Below, one piece after another: positions 1 to 8,518 of a DNA stretch of 64,000 nt. Origin of the DNA: Eshraghiella sp964405265 (GTDB lineage: Bacteria > Bacillota > Clostridia > Lachnospirales > Lachnospiraceae); NCBI GenBank assembly GCA_964405265.1, contig CAYONC010000008.1, forward strand, positions 1 to 64,000, read 5' to 3'. Position numbers and translations under genes: made by a program. The notes beneath the pieces are model-generated. The model searched no databases. It saw only the letters and a program-made list of their open reading frames with translations, and was not told the DNA's origin. Positions within the stretch are counted from its first letter, which is position 1. Each line of letters opens with the position of its first letter.

Positions 1-62
1 GTCAGTCAATGCTTGCACAGGCTAACCAGGCTAACCAGGGAGTTCTCTCATTACTCAGATAA
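1..62 (+). CDS. Flagellin, C-terminal end only (partial)
   Basis: The reading frame that runs in from the left edge encodes GQSMLAQANQANQGVLSLLR and stops at 60-62. This is the conserved C-terminal D0 helix of flagellin, which packs in the core of the filament. It matches the end of the complete flagellin at 61721-62599 almost residue for residue (that copy ends ATQGVLSLLQ). The rest of the gene lies outside the window. A strong terminator follows 20 bases after the stop, so this is the end of its transcript. Confidence 0.9.
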   Translation, partial: QSMLAQANQANQGVLSLLR

Positions 63-80
63 TGTAATATATGGGAAAAC

Positions 81-125
81 AGGCGGCTGCCTTTACGGAT
101 ATACCGTAGGGCGGCCGCTATTTTA
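81..125 (+). terminator. Rho-independent terminator of the upstream flagellin gene
   Basis: A GC-rich stem pairs GGCGGCTGCC with GGGCGGCCGC (one G-U pair), contains an inner CGG/CCG pairing, and is followed by TATTTTAAT. It lies directly after the flagellin stop codon. Confidence 0.8.
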
Positions 126-158
126 ATGTTATAGGAAATACAACCGGAAGGGAATTAT

Positions 159-251
159 ATGTTTCTAAAAAAGAATGACAATACGGTTGAAAAGTGTTAT
201 TATTTTTATGGAACAGGCTTGTGTGGACAAAAACGCAGGTCTGACAGATGA
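159..251 (+). CDS. Possible 30-codon leader ORF
   Basis: An ATG 5 bases after GGAAGGGA (146-153) opens a 30-codon frame that ends in TGA at 249-251, 22 bases before the preferred start of the surface protein. The predicted peptide is basic and has no family that I know. The good ribosome-binding site and the close spacing to the next one are compatible with a translated leader that influences the downstream gene, but it may be chance. Kept as a low-confidence call. Confidence 0.25.
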   Translation: MFLKKNDNTVEKCYYFYGTGLCGQKRRSDR

Positions 252-273
252 ATCGAAAAGGAGACCGGCTATT

Positions 274-2427
274 ATGCAACTTGGAAGAAAACTAAAAAAA
301 GCAACGGCACTGCTGTCAGCAGGCATAATACTTGCAGGATTAATTACAATAATGCCGCAGGGAACTGTAAGCGTAAAAGCGGATGATACTCAGAAAACAC
401 CGTCCGTATCGGCATATGCCACGAAGGAGCAGTTAATGGATGATACGTTTGCCCCGAAGAATGACGGTACGGCTGATAATTACGGCAAGCTTGTATTTGG
501 TAAGAACAGCAATGGAGCTGCACAGGAATGGTATATCCTTGGTAAGGATAACGGAGTATCGGGAGATAATACAATGATTTTTGCTGCAGCACCGATTTTG
601 TCAAAAACAAAATTTGATGCCGGTAATTTGACCAAAATGTATACTTATGCATCAGGAGAAGGATACGGAACCGACCCGGGCACAATAGAAGTATTAGTAA
701 ATCATTATGGAGCAAGTGATCTTAATTCGGAATTGAAATCTATTATAAGTAATACTTCTTTTTTTACCGGCGCTGAAAGTTATATGTTTAATTCTACAAA
801 AATATATACAATGGATGTAATTAGTAGTGTGACTTACAGTGGTTCGAATGTGAATTACAGTATTCAGAGTATGATATATGCACCTGCGAAAGGAACCGGG
901 GGGGGTACATTCATAACGGTAGGAAGCGATGACAGTACGGAGCTTTCCATGAGTGCTTACTGGGGCAGCGGAGACAAATTCTGGCTGCGGTCACCTGTAG
1001 AAGGTTTTGTCAGCTCAGCATATTACGCAATACCCGGAAGCGGCTTCGGTAATATCAGCGTATCTAACAATAAGGACATACGCCCTGCTTCCAATCTTAA
1101 TCTCTCGTCAGTACTCTTTGCTTCTGCGGCAACGGCAGCAGCGACTGATACGCCGGCAGTCGGAAAAATAGCACAGGGTACTGCAATGACCTTGAGGCTG
1201 GACGGAGCCGATAAGATGACAGATATTGTCATATATGATGACATAGACGGACTGATTCTGGTAAAACCGGATTCATCGCAGGATACAGCCGTATCTGTTA
1301 TGGTACAGGGGAAAGACGGAACGGATGATTGGTATTACAGTGAAAAAATAACGTCCGAGAAAACGATAAGCCTGAGGGATATAAAGACAGCAGCCGGATT
1401 ATCGTCAGACATTAATCCTGACGAATGTAAAATATGGATTGAAACTATTGGGGCTGACGGAATGATATATGCAAAGCAGGCTGAAGAGGGCACGGTGATT
1501 AAAAATATAACGCTGGAAATTAATGGCCCTGCGCTGGGAAAAGTATTTGATATGTCTGCAGACATTGCGACATCCGGAGTAACCGTAACGGATGTTGTAT
1601 GGAAGGAAAACGGGGAGCCTGCACCGGAATCGGCAGGGTATGCTGCCGTTTATACCGTTTCCGTTACGGTTAAGCCTGAAAGTGACTTCTTTATTACAGC
1701 AGAGACTGAGGCAACGGTAAATTCCGAAAGCGCAGGAATCACGGCAAACGGCGATGGAACATTTACGGTAATGTATACATTTCAGGCTACTGTAGACAGA
1801 CTGACCCATACACATTCAGGATATGTGGGAGAATATGATGGTACGCCGCATTCAATATCCATTGAGGCATCTGTTTCGGATGTGACAATAAGCTACAGTA
1901 CGGATGAAGATGAAATAAATGAAGAAGACAAGTATTATGATTCGTATAAGCCTGAATTTACGGAAGCCGGAGAATATACGGTATATTATAAACTGGAAAA
2001 GGAAGGCTACGAAACGCTATACGGAAGTGAAACCGTGAGTATATCCCGTCATGGTATTATTATCAAAGCGGACGGACAGGTCATAAATGAAGGTGAAGAG
2101 ATTGCGGATGATGCATATTCTTCAACGGGAGTTGTTGATGGAGATATAATTGCGGATGTTACGCTTACGGTGGAAAACGGAGTAATAAAAGTAAGCAATG
2201 CCCTGATACTGGATTCTTACGGGGGTGATGTGACGGACAGCTATGAAATAACTTATGAGTCCGGTGCACTCAGAATTACTGCAGCTGATTCTGAATCGGA
2301 TACAGGCGACCCGACACCTGATGCAGGTGACGGAGGTTATTCACATATATGGTTTTCTGTTCTGTTTTTAAGCTGTTTTACGGTAGTTTATCATTACGGA
2401 AGAAAAACACATATAATTGAGAAATAA
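274..2427 (+). CDS. Secreted, C-terminally anchored surface protein with DUF6273-like and Ig/MBG-like modules
   Basis: The start at 274 is chosen because AAAGGAGA lies about 8 bases upstream and the N terminus becomes a classic signal peptide: basic MQLGRKLKK, hydrophobic core, small residues near 33-36. An in-frame ATG at 175 would add 33 residues ahead of that signal. The mature protein (717 residues in total) has an N-terminal region with WLRSP and IRPASNLNLSSVLF, which resembles the DUF6273 domain common in Lachnospiraceae surface proteins. It then has beta-rich modules, including EYDGTPHSI and IIIKADGQVINEG, which look like YDG/MBG repeats. The C terminus is one membrane segment (about 690-708) with a basic tail, so it is probably membrane-anchored. 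No catalytic motif is visible and its ligand is unknown. It stands alone, with a terminator on each side. Confidence 0.7.
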   Translation: MQLGRKLKKATALLSAGIILAGLITIMPQGTVSVKADDTQKTPSVSAYATKEQLMDDTFAPKNDGTADNYGKLVFGKNSNGAAQEWYILGKDNGVSGDNTMIFAAAPILSKTKFDAGNLTKMYTYASGEGYGTDPGTIEVLVNHYGASDLNSELKSIISNTSFFTGAESYMFNSTKIYTMDVISSVTYSGSNVNYSIQSMIYAPAKGTGGGTFITVGSDDSTELSMSAYWGSGDKFWLRSPVEGFVSSAYYAIPGSGFGNISVSNNKDIRPASNLNLSSVLFASAATAAATDTPAVGKIAQGTAMTLRLDGADKMTDIVIYDDIDGLILVKPDSSQDTAVSVMVQGKDGTDDWYYSEKITSEKTISLRDIKTAAGLSSDINPDECKIWIETIGADGMIYAKQAEEGTVIKNITLEINGPALGKVFDMSADIATSGVTVTDVVWKENGEPAPESAGYAAVYTVSVTVKPESDFFITAETEATVNSESAGITANGDGTFTVMYTFQATVDRLTHTHSGYVGEYDGTPHSISIEASVSDVTISYSTDEDEINEEDKYYDSYKPEFTEAGEYTVYYKLEKEGYETLYGSETVSISRHGIIIKADGQVINEGEEIADDAYSSTGVVDGDIIADVTLTVENGVIKVSNALILDSYGGDVTDSYEITYESGALRITAADSESDTGDPTPDAGDGGYSHIWFSVLFLSCFTVVYHYGRKTHIIEK

Positions 2428-2440
2428 GAATATGACAGTG

Positions 2441-2470
2441 ACCGGATATCCGTGAGGGTATCCGGTTTTT
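2441..2470 (+). terminator. Rho-independent terminator after the surface protein
   Basis: ACCGGATATCC and GGGTATCCGGT form a hairpin with a 4-5 base loop, followed by five T residues. Confidence 0.85.
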
Positions 2471-2519
2471 GAAATGGCGGAAGTGTCGGGAAAATTGTAT
2501 GGAAGTTTTTATTTCTTGA

Positions 2520-2528
2520 TGTTATACT
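2520..2528 (+). promoter_or_regulatory. Extended -10 promoter candidate for the GH18 gene
   Basis: TGTTATACT is an extended -10 element about 37 bases upstream of the TTG start at 2565. I see no convincing -35 hexamer at 17-18 bases. Confidence 0.4.
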
Positions 2529-2564
2529 GAAATCAAGAATACACAGGATGAGGAGCAGCACGGA

Positions 2565-4382
2565 TTGAAATATACGAGAAAATTTTCTGAAGAAGAGTCT
2601 GATGATACAGGTTTGTTTGATGAGGAAGAAATAATACAGGATTATAATGAACAGGAAGAAGAACCGGACAGAGCAGCGGATAATAAGCACAGAAAATTCA
2701 TACCGGTTATTTTTGCACTTGCAGCAGTATGCATAGCGGCAGGAATAATAATTGTGAAAAATACGGAAAGCCGCAGAAAAGCAGACTTATATAAGTATTT
2801 TGAAATCGGAACGGTAACGGACAGAATACCCGTTGCGGTTGACGGGGAAGTTATTGGATTTATGGCTTATACGGATAACGGAATTTGTTATTTATCCGGT
2901 GAAGCCGTTAAGGAATATGTGACGGATAAATTTTATTATGACAGTTCTGAAAATGTTGTTCTCTACACAACACCATATGAGGTTATGGAAATTCCCGTGG
3001 GTGGAAATACCTTTGGAACGGAAGCGTCCTTCCGTGAATACCCGTATGTAATTGCATATGTAAAGGATGATGAATTGTTCCTGGCGGTTAATTTCCTTGA
3101 AGAAATAACCGGAATGGAATACAGGCTTGTAAATAATCCTGAACGGCTTGCCGTTACGGTTCCGGGTACGGAATTTGAACGGATTCTTTTAAAAGAAGAT
3201 TCGGCAGTAAGAACCGGAGCATCCATAAAATCCACCATAATCGGAAAATCATCAGAGGACATAAGATGGTATCTTACGTCGGCTGGCAGCGGAAGCTGGT
3301 ATGAGGTAACTTCGGAAGACGGAAGAAAAGGATATGTGAAGAAGAAAAATGTAACAGGAACGGAGAAAACCGTTTTTGTGCAGCAGGAAAAAGTTACCTA
3401 TCCGTCACTGACGGCTGATCATAAAATGACGATAGTATGGGACGGAATTTATTCGGCTGAGGATAATAATACAATCGCTGCAAGACTGGAAAAGGTCACG
3501 GGGGTAAACGTAATATCCCCTACGTGGTACAAGGTACTGAATGAAAACGGAGACATTGAATCACTGGCAGACCATGAATATGTTGAATATGTCAGGAGCA
3601 TGGGTTATGAAATATGGCCGTTAATAAGTGATTTTAATTCCGTGGATAAAGAAAAAGGCTTCAGTGAGAAGGAACTGCTGTCTGACCGTACTTCAAGAAC
3701 ACGTCTTATAAAGAATATAATGCAGGAAATATCCGATTACGGGTATGACGGAATTAATATTGATTTTGAAAAGGTAAAATCGGATTCGGGAGAAGACTAC
3801 ACGCAGTTTATAAGGGAGCTTTCCATCGAATGCCGTAAGGCAGGAGTAGTGCTTTCAGTGGATTTTTATGTTCCTGCCGGTCATAATATGCATTATGACA
3901 GGAAAGCCTGCGGGGAATGCGTGGATTATTTTATCGTAATGTGCTATGATGAACATTATGCAGGGGGAAATACGGCTGGTTCGACGGCGTCAATAGGATT
4001 TGTTACGGATGGAATTAAGAATACGCTTGATTATGTCACGGCAGAAAAAATAATCGTCGGAGTGCCGTTTTATACGCGCCTCTGGAAGCTTGAAAGCGAT
4101 GCTTATGACGCAGAAATACTGGAATCAAAAGCATATTCCATTGACGGCTGTCAGAACATTGCCGGGGAACTCGGACTTATTGCTGAATGGGATGAAGAAA
4201 GCGGACAGTCGGTGGCAGAAGGAGAAACGGCAGACGGTTATTACAGAATATGGCTTGAAACCGAGGAGTCGGCACGGTTAAGAATCAGGGAAATTAACAA
4301 ATTCAACGTGGCGGGTGTTGCGGCGTGGGAATTAAGATTTGCCAATAATGAAATATGGAATATTATATCCGGAGCAGAATAA
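2565..4382 (+). CDS. Membrane-anchored GH18 family hydrolase (YaaH-like) with SH3-like domain
   Basis: TTG start with AGGAG 9 bases upstream. An acidic cytoplasmic N terminus (1-42) is followed by one membrane segment (about 45-64), a copper-amine-oxidase-N-like region, an SH3-type region around 205-265 (GSWYEVTSEDGRKGYVKKK), and a GH18 barrel from about 285 to the end. The GH18 signature DGINIDFE is at 395-402, with the catalytic acid Glu402. The N in place of the usual middle Asp is also seen in spore/cortex YaaH-type enzymes. It probably acts on cell-wall glycan outside the membrane. The next gene encodes a CwlD-like amidase 24 bases downstream, which supports a shared role in peptidoglycan or cortex processing. 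605 residues. Confidence 0.8.
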   Translation: MKYTRKFSEEESDDTGLFDEEEIIQDYNEQEEEPDRAADNKHRKFIPVIFALAAVCIAAGIIIVKNTESRRKADLYKYFEIGTVTDRIPVAVDGEVIGFMAYTDNGICYLSGEAVKEYVTDKFYYDSSENVVLYTTPYEVMEIPVGGNTFGTEASFREYPYVIAYVKDDELFLAVNFLEEITGMEYRLVNNPERLAVTVPGTEFERILLKEDSAVRTGASIKSTIIGKSSEDIRWYLTSAGSGSWYEVTSEDGRKGYVKKKNVTGTEKTVFVQQEKVTYPSLTADHKMTIVWDGIYSAEDNNTIAARLEKVTGVNVISPTWYKVLNENGDIESLADHEYVEYVRSMGYEIWPLISDFNSVDKEKGFSEKELLSDRTSRTRLIKNIMQEISDYGYDGINIDFEKVKSDSGEDYTQFIRELSIECRKAGVVLSVDFYVPAGHNMHYDRKACGECVDYFIVMCYDEHYAGGNTAGSTASIGFVTDGIKNTLDYVTAEKIIVGVPFYTRLWKLESDAYDAEILESKAYSIDGCQNIAGELGLIAEWDEESGQSVAEGETADGYYRIWLETEESARLRIREINKFNVAGVAAWELRFANNEIWNIISGAE

Positions 4383-4406
4383 AGTATATATAAGAAAACA
4401 GTCAGG

Positions 4407-5111
4407 ATGCAAAACCATATGAAGAAGGCTATTGATATTCTGATGGCGGTTGTGCTTCTTGCGGGGGTGTTTTATTCAGCCTTTTTCGGCCTTGCGTATT
4501 CATTGGAGTCGGAAGCGGCGGATAATGAGCCTGTGCAGAAAAAATATTCCGTCGTAATTGATGCAGGACACGGAGGCAATGACCCCGGTAAAGTCGCAGC
4601 TGACGGAACTGAGGAAAAGGGCATAAACCTTGCGATGGCATTATGCCTTGGAAATATGCTTGAAGAAGCCGGATATGATGTGATAATGACAAGGACGGAG
4701 GATGTGTCATTAAGCAGTGAAAGCGACATTAACAGGAAAGCAGCGGACATGAAGGCACGCTGCAGTGCGGCAGAAAATGCCGATATTTTTGTCAGCATAC
4801 ATCAGAACAGCTTCAGCGACCCTGACGTACGAGGCGGGCAGGTATTTTATTACAGACATTCGGATAAAGGAAAAAAACTGGCAGGATATATACAGCAGGC
4901 AATAAAAGAAAAAGTGGATTCCGATAATACCAGAGAAGCAAAAAGCAATGAAGAATATTATCTTCTTTTACATACGCCATGTCCGTCCGTTATTGTTGAA
5001 TGCGGATTTCTAAGCAATCCGGAGGAAGCAGAGCTCCTTAAAAGTAAGGAATACAGACAACGGTTATGCGAAGCGGTTTTATGCGGAATAGATGAATACT
5101 TTGGAAAATAA
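4407..5111 (+). CDS. cwlD: N-acetylmuramoyl-L-alanine amidase, CwlD-like
   Basis: Zinc amidase of the Amidase_3 family, which cleaves the bond between N-acetylmuramic acid and the stem peptide. A single N-terminal membrane segment or signal (about 7-27) puts the enzyme outside. The metal and catalytic residues are visible: VIDAGHGG (His), the Glu of TEEKGINLA, SIHQNSF (His) and VIVECGFLSN (catalytic Glu). The length, 234 residues, is close to B. subtilis CwlD, which makes muramic-delta-lactam in spore cortex together with PdaA. The ribosome-binding site is weak; an in-frame ATG at 4419 is an alternative start. It is probably co-transcribed with the GH18 gene and with sua5 (15 bases downstream). 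CwlD assignment over a vegetative amidase is inferred from length and from other sporulation genes in the window. Confidence 0.7.
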   Translation: MQNHMKKAIDILMAVVLLAGVFYSAFFGLAYSLESEAADNEPVQKKYSVVIDAGHGGNDPGKVAADGTEEKGINLAMALCLGNMLEEAGYDVIMTRTEDVSLSSESDINRKAADMKARCSAAENADIFVSIHQNSFSDPDVRGGQVFYYRHSDKGKKLAGYIQQAIKEKVDSDNTREAKSNEEYYLLLHTPCPSVIVECGFLSNPEEAELLKSKEYRQRLCEAVLCGIDEYFGK

Positions 5112-5126
5112 CCGGAGATAAGTGTT

Positions 5127-6182
5127 ATGAATACGATTGTTGAAAAAATAACTGAGAATGAAAATGATAATATGCATATAATAAAGACTGCGGCATCTGT
5201 TATAAAAAGCGGCGGTCTTGTTGCATTTCCGACAGAAACGGTTTACGGGCTGGGTGGAGATGCATTTGACCCGGAAGCAGCATCAAGGATATACGGAGCA
5301 AAGGGAAGACCCTCTGACAATCCTCTGATAGTTCATATATCGAAGACTGAGGATGTATATGCACTTGCAGAGGAGGTTCCGGAAAAAGCCGTTGCTCTGG
5401 CAGAAGAGTTCTGGCCGGGCCCTCTGACGATGATTTTTAAAAAGAAGAAATGTGTGCCGGAAACCGTAACGGGAGGACTTGATACCGTTGCGGTAAGACT
5501 TCCGTCGGACATTACCGCACGAAGGCTTATAGCTGAATCGGGAACGTACATTGCGGCACCGAGCGCCAATCTTTCAGGCAGACCGAGCCCTACAAGGGCG
5601 GAACACGTCATAAATGATTTGTCCGGAAGGATTGATATGATAATAGACGGAGGCAATATAGAAATAGGCCTTGAGTCAACCATTGTTGACATGACGGAAA
5701 ATATACCGGTTATCCTGAGACCCGGATATATAACAACGGAAATGCTTCAGGAGGTTATCGGAGAGGTAAGACTTGACCGTGCACTGATGACCGGAGTCGG
5801 CAGGGATGTTAAACCCAAGGCGCCGGGAATGAAGTACAGACATTATGCTCCGAAAGCAGAGCTGACAATAGTTGAGGGAGAGAGAGACAGGGTTCTTGAA
5901 GCAATTAACGGATATATCGCACAGGCGTCGGAGAAAAAACTGAAAACCGGTGTTATGTATACATCATCTGACGGTGGAAAAATTAATGCTGATGTGAAAA
6001 TCTCATTGGGTGAGACCGGTGATAACGGAGAAATTGCCAGAAATCTTTTTGCGGCATTACGGAGTTTTGATGATGAAAATGTTGATGTTATATACTCCGA
6101 AGCATTTAGTGAAAAAGGCTTCGGACAGGCTGTAATGAACAGGCTGCTGAAAGCGGCAGGACACAGAATAATAAAAGTATAA
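5127..6182 (+). CDS. ywlC: L-threonylcarbamoyladenylate synthase (Sua5 type)
   Basis: Makes threonylcarbamoyl-AMP from threonine, bicarbonate and ATP, the first step of t6A37 modification of ANN-decoding tRNAs. The YrdC core (about 15-215) shows FPTETVYGLGG, the KGRPSDNPL loop and SANLSGRPSPT. A C-terminal Sua5 domain (about 240-350), joined by a KAPGMKYRHYAPKA linker, makes it the long Sua5 form rather than short TsaC. 351 residues, normal for the family. The order sua5 - LMW phosphatase - rpiB - atp operon corresponds to ywlC-ywlE-ywlF-(glyA-upp)-atp in Bacillus, which supports orthology. Confidence 0.92.
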   Translation: MNTIVEKITENENDNMHIIKTAASVIKSGGLVAFPTETVYGLGGDAFDPEAASRIYGAKGRPSDNPLIVHISKTEDVYALAEEVPEKAVALAEEFWPGPLTMIFKKKKCVPETVTGGLDTVAVRLPSDITARRLIAESGTYIAAPSANLSGRPSPTRAEHVINDLSGRIDMIIDGGNIEIGLESTIVDMTENIPVILRPGYITTEMLQEVIGEVRLDRALMTGVGRDVKPKAPGMKYRHYAPKAELTIVEGERDRVLEAINGYIAQASEKKLKTGVMYTSSDGGKINADVKISLGETGDNGEIARNLFAALRSFDDENVDVIYSEAFSEKGFGQAVMNRLLKAAGHRIIKV

Positions 6183-6211
6183 TGTGGCGATAATTTTATG
6201 GAGGAAGCAAT

Positions 6212-6682
6212 ATGCCTGCATATAACAGAGTAATATTTGTCTGTACAGATAACATATGTATGAGTCCCATGGCAGCGGCTGTCATGAAAAACATAAAACG
6301 TGATGAATGGATGAGCGTGGAATCAAGAGGGCTGATTGTGCTTTTTCCGGAACCGGTCAGTGCCAAGGCAGCAATGATTATGAGAAATCACGGTTACGTG
6401 CTTGATACCGGAACGGCAAAGCGTCTGGAGGATACGGATTTCTCGGAGAATACGCTGGTACTGACTATGAGCAGGGAAGAAAAACACAAGATTTTACGGG
6501 AGTATCAGAATGTGCACAACTTATACACCATTATGGAGTTTATCGGAGAAAAAGGGGATATAATTGACCCTTATGGCGGGGATAATGATGTTTATGAGAT
6601 GTTTTATACTTCAATCTGCGATAAAATGGAACAGGTTGAACATAAAATACATGATATTAATACCAAGGAGGATTTGAAATGA
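6212..6682 (+). CDS. Low-molecular-weight phosphotyrosine/arginine phosphatase family protein with degenerate P-loop
   Basis: The LMW-PTP fold is clear: N-terminal strand VIFVC, then a P-loop region CTDNICMSPM, and the late general-acid motif IIDP (Asp119). The active-site signature of this family is CX5R(S/T). Here Cys11 is present but the essential Arg17 is Met (codon ATG at 6260-6262), so phosphate binding should be badly impaired. The residue before the second Cys is Ile15, as in tyrosine phosphatases, not Thr as in the arginine phosphatase YwlE. By position it is the YwlE orthologue (between sua5 and rpiB). It could be a pseudo-phosphatase that only binds a partner, or a sequence-level defect. 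ATGA overlap with rpiB. RBS GGAGG. Confidence 0.8.
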   Translation: MPAYNRVIFVCTDNICMSPMAAAVMKNIKRDEWMSVESRGLIVLFPEPVSAKAAMIMRNHGYVLDTGTAKRLEDTDFSENTLVLTMSREEKHKILREYQNVHNLYTIMEFIGEKGDIIDPYGGDNDVYEMFYTSICDKMEQVEHKIHDINTKEDLK

Positions 6683-7107
6683 TATCAATAGGTTCAGACC
6701 ACGGCGGATATGACTTAAAGGCCGCTGTTATCAGACATCTTGAGGAAAGAGGAATTGAGTATAGGGATTACGGATGCTACGGACATGAGTCCTGTGACTA
6801 TCCGGTATTCGGACGTGCTGCGGCAGAAGCGGTTGCGGATGGAACCTGCGACAGGGGTATTGTAATATGTACGACGGGAATAGGTATTTCCATAACCGCC
6901 AACAAGGTAAAAGGAATAAGGTGTGCGTTGTGTACAAGCACAGAGCTTGCAAAAATGACAAGGCTTCATAACAATGCCAATATGCTCGCACTCGGGGCGT
7001 CTGCCGTTACGGAGGAACAGGCAATGCAGATAGTGGATACGTTTTTGGATACGGATTTCAGCAACGAAGAGAGACACATCCGACGTATTGAACTGATTGA
7101 AAAATAG
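6679..7107 (+). CDS. rpiB: Ribose-5-phosphate isomerase B
   Basis: Interconverts ribose 5-phosphate and ribulose 5-phosphate (possibly also allose 6-phosphate) in the pentose phosphate pathway. RpiB/LacAB family features are present: GSDHGGYDLK at the N terminus, the active-site Cys in ICTTGIGISITANKVKGIR (the usual form is CGTGIGM), and NANMLALGA. 142 residues, typical. It overlaps the phosphatase gene by four bases (ATGA), which indicates translational coupling. The 3' end of the coding sequence holds the -35 element of the ATP synthase promoter. Confidence 0.93.
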   Translation: MISIGSDHGGYDLKAAVIRHLEERGIEYRDYGCYGHESCDYPVFGRAAAEAVADGTCDRGIVICTTGIGISITANKVKGIRCALCTSTELAKMTRLHNNANMLALGASAVTEEQAMQIVDTFLDTDFSNEERHIRRIELIEK

Positions 7108-7116
7108 TGGTATAAT
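7088..7116 (+). promoter_or_regulatory. Sigma-A promoter of the ATP synthase operon
   Basis: TTGAAC (7088-7093), 17-base spacer, TATAAT (7111-7116), with TGG directly before the -10, giving an extended -10. The predicted start is near 7123, about 32 bases before the first gene. The -35 lies inside the end of rpiB. Confidence 0.75.
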
Positions 7117-7154
7117 ATGTATATGTTTTTCTGTTAATCTAATGGAGAAAAAAC

Positions 7155-7394
7155 GTGAAGTATAACAAAAGTGTATTTAAGGCATTAGCACTTGTAACCC
7201 AGTTCGGAATATCAATGCTTGTACCGGTGGCATTATGTGTGGCACTTGGAATATGGATTGATAACAGGTTCGGGACGTGGTGGACGGTTCCGCTTATCTT
7301 TGTCGGTATGGCAGCAGGAGGAAGGAACATATACCGTATGGCAATGACTATGGTCAGAAGCAGCGATAAGGAGAAGAACGAAAAGGATGAATAA
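7155..7394 (+). CDS. atpZ: AtpZ/AtpI-family small membrane protein of the ATP synthase operon
   Basis: GTG start, GGAG 7 bases upstream. 79 residues with two membrane segments (about 9-30 and 41-62) separated by WIDNRFGTWW, typical of the AtpZ/ATPase_gene1 family found at the head of Firmicute atp operons. These proteins are thought to help Mg2+/Ca2+ supply or Fo assembly. The next gene starts 8 bases before its stop. Confidence 0.75.
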   Translation: MKYNKSVFKALALVTQFGISMLVPVALCVALGIWIDNRFGTWWTVPLIFVGMAAGGRNIYRMAMTMVRSSDKEKNEKDE

Positions 7395-7764
7395 GGAAGA
7401 TAAGCACAGATTTCTGCTTATGACAGCCGGGATTTTCATGTTTTTTGCCGCTGCATCAATTCCGGTACTGATATTTACCAATGACAGGTTAAGATGTGAA
7501 ATGGGCCTTTTCACAGGGAGTGTCATGAGTGTTCTGATGCTGTGGCACATGAATTTTTCAATCAATAAATCACTGTACATGGAGAAACATCAGTCGGCAT
7601 TTCTTGCACTTAATTCTGCGGGACGGCTGATTGTGGTGGCAGGAGTGCTTGCAGCTGCGGCAATGACGGAATTTGTAAATGCGGTTTTTATGGTTGTAGG
7701 GCTTTTAGGTCTTAAATTTGCCGCATATGTATATCCGCTCATGGAAAGAAAGAATAGAAGGTGA
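7387..7764 (+). CDS. atpI: ATP synthase subunit I-like membrane protein
   Basis: 125 residues with four predicted membrane helices and few conserved polar residues, as expected of AtpI, the chaperone-like factor for c-ring assembly. Identification rests mainly on topology and position between the AtpZ-like protein and subunit a. It overlaps the previous gene by 8 bases and ends 4 bases before the preferred GTG start of atpB. Confidence 0.65.
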   Translation: MNKEDKHRFLLMTAGIFMFFAAASIPVLIFTNDRLRCEMGLFTGSVMSVLMLWHMNFSINKSLYMEKHQSAFLALNSAGRLIVVAGVLAAAAMTEFVNAVFMVVGLLGLKFAAYVYPLMERKNRR

Positions 7765-7768
7765 TAAA

Positions 7769-8494
7769 GTGACAGGACAGCTTTCCGGCATGATACTTGC
7801 GGATGTTGATTTTTATATCAAAGGACTGTTGAAATATGAACTGTTTGGACAGGAATTATGGATAACGACAACACACGTGGGTTTATTTATCGTATCACTG
7901 ATACTGATTATTTTAATGATTGTGGGGCACAGGAAAATAATTAAGGCAGACCCCATGGCGAAGCCCCGGGGACTTCAGAATGTACTGGAAATATTCGTAC
8001 AGACAATGGACAATCTGGCTGAATCCATAATGGGCAGTAATGCACGCAGGTTCAGAAACTGGATATGCATGATTTTTATGTTTCTGCTGGTTGCCAATAT
8101 GTCGGGATTATTCGGACTGCGGCCGCCGACTGCGGATTACGGTGTGACGCTGCCGTTGGGAATTATAACATTTTTTATAATTCACTATAACGGAATTAAG
8201 GCGAATAAGATTCATCATTTTACGAATCTGTTTAAACCGTCGCCCATTCTTTTTCCGATTAATCTCATCGGGGAAGTGGCAGTACCGCTTTCGCTTTCTC
8301 TGCGTCTGTTCGGTAACATAATGTCGGGAACCATTCTCATGGGACTGATATACGGGCTGCTTCCGGCAGCGGTAACCGTAGGCATACCATCAGTCATTCA
8401 TGTGTATTGTGACATATTTTCAGGAATAATACAGGCATATGTATTCTGTATGTTGTCGATGGTATATATTAACGATAAAATTTCAGATGAATAA
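7769..8494 (+). CDS. atpB: F1Fo ATP synthase subunit a
   Basis: Fo stator channel subunit that passes the coupling ion to and from the c ring. The start is set at GTG 7769 (AGAAGGTGAT just upstream, 4 bases after atpI); a more upstream in-frame ATG at 7718 would overlap atpI by 47 bases. The protein is 241 residues with five to six membrane helices. The family hallmark is SLSLRLFGNIMSG, which contains the essential stator Arg, followed by the C-terminal helix IIQAYVFCMLSMVYI. Second gene pair in the canonical order a-c-b-delta-alpha-gamma-beta-epsilon. Confidence 0.93.
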   Translation: MTGQLSGMILADVDFYIKGLLKYELFGQELWITTTHVGLFIVSLILIILMIVGHRKIIKADPMAKPRGLQNVLEIFVQTMDNLAESIMGSNARRFRNWICMIFMFLLVANMSGLFGLRPPTADYGVTLPLGIITFFIIHYNGIKANKIHHFTNLFKPSPILFPINLIGEVAVPLSLSLRLFGNIMSGTILMGLIYGLLPAAVTVGIPSVIHVYCDIFSGIIQAYVFCMLSMVYINDKISDE

Positions 8495-8518
8495 ATTTAT
8501 ATTTTAGGAGGAATTATT

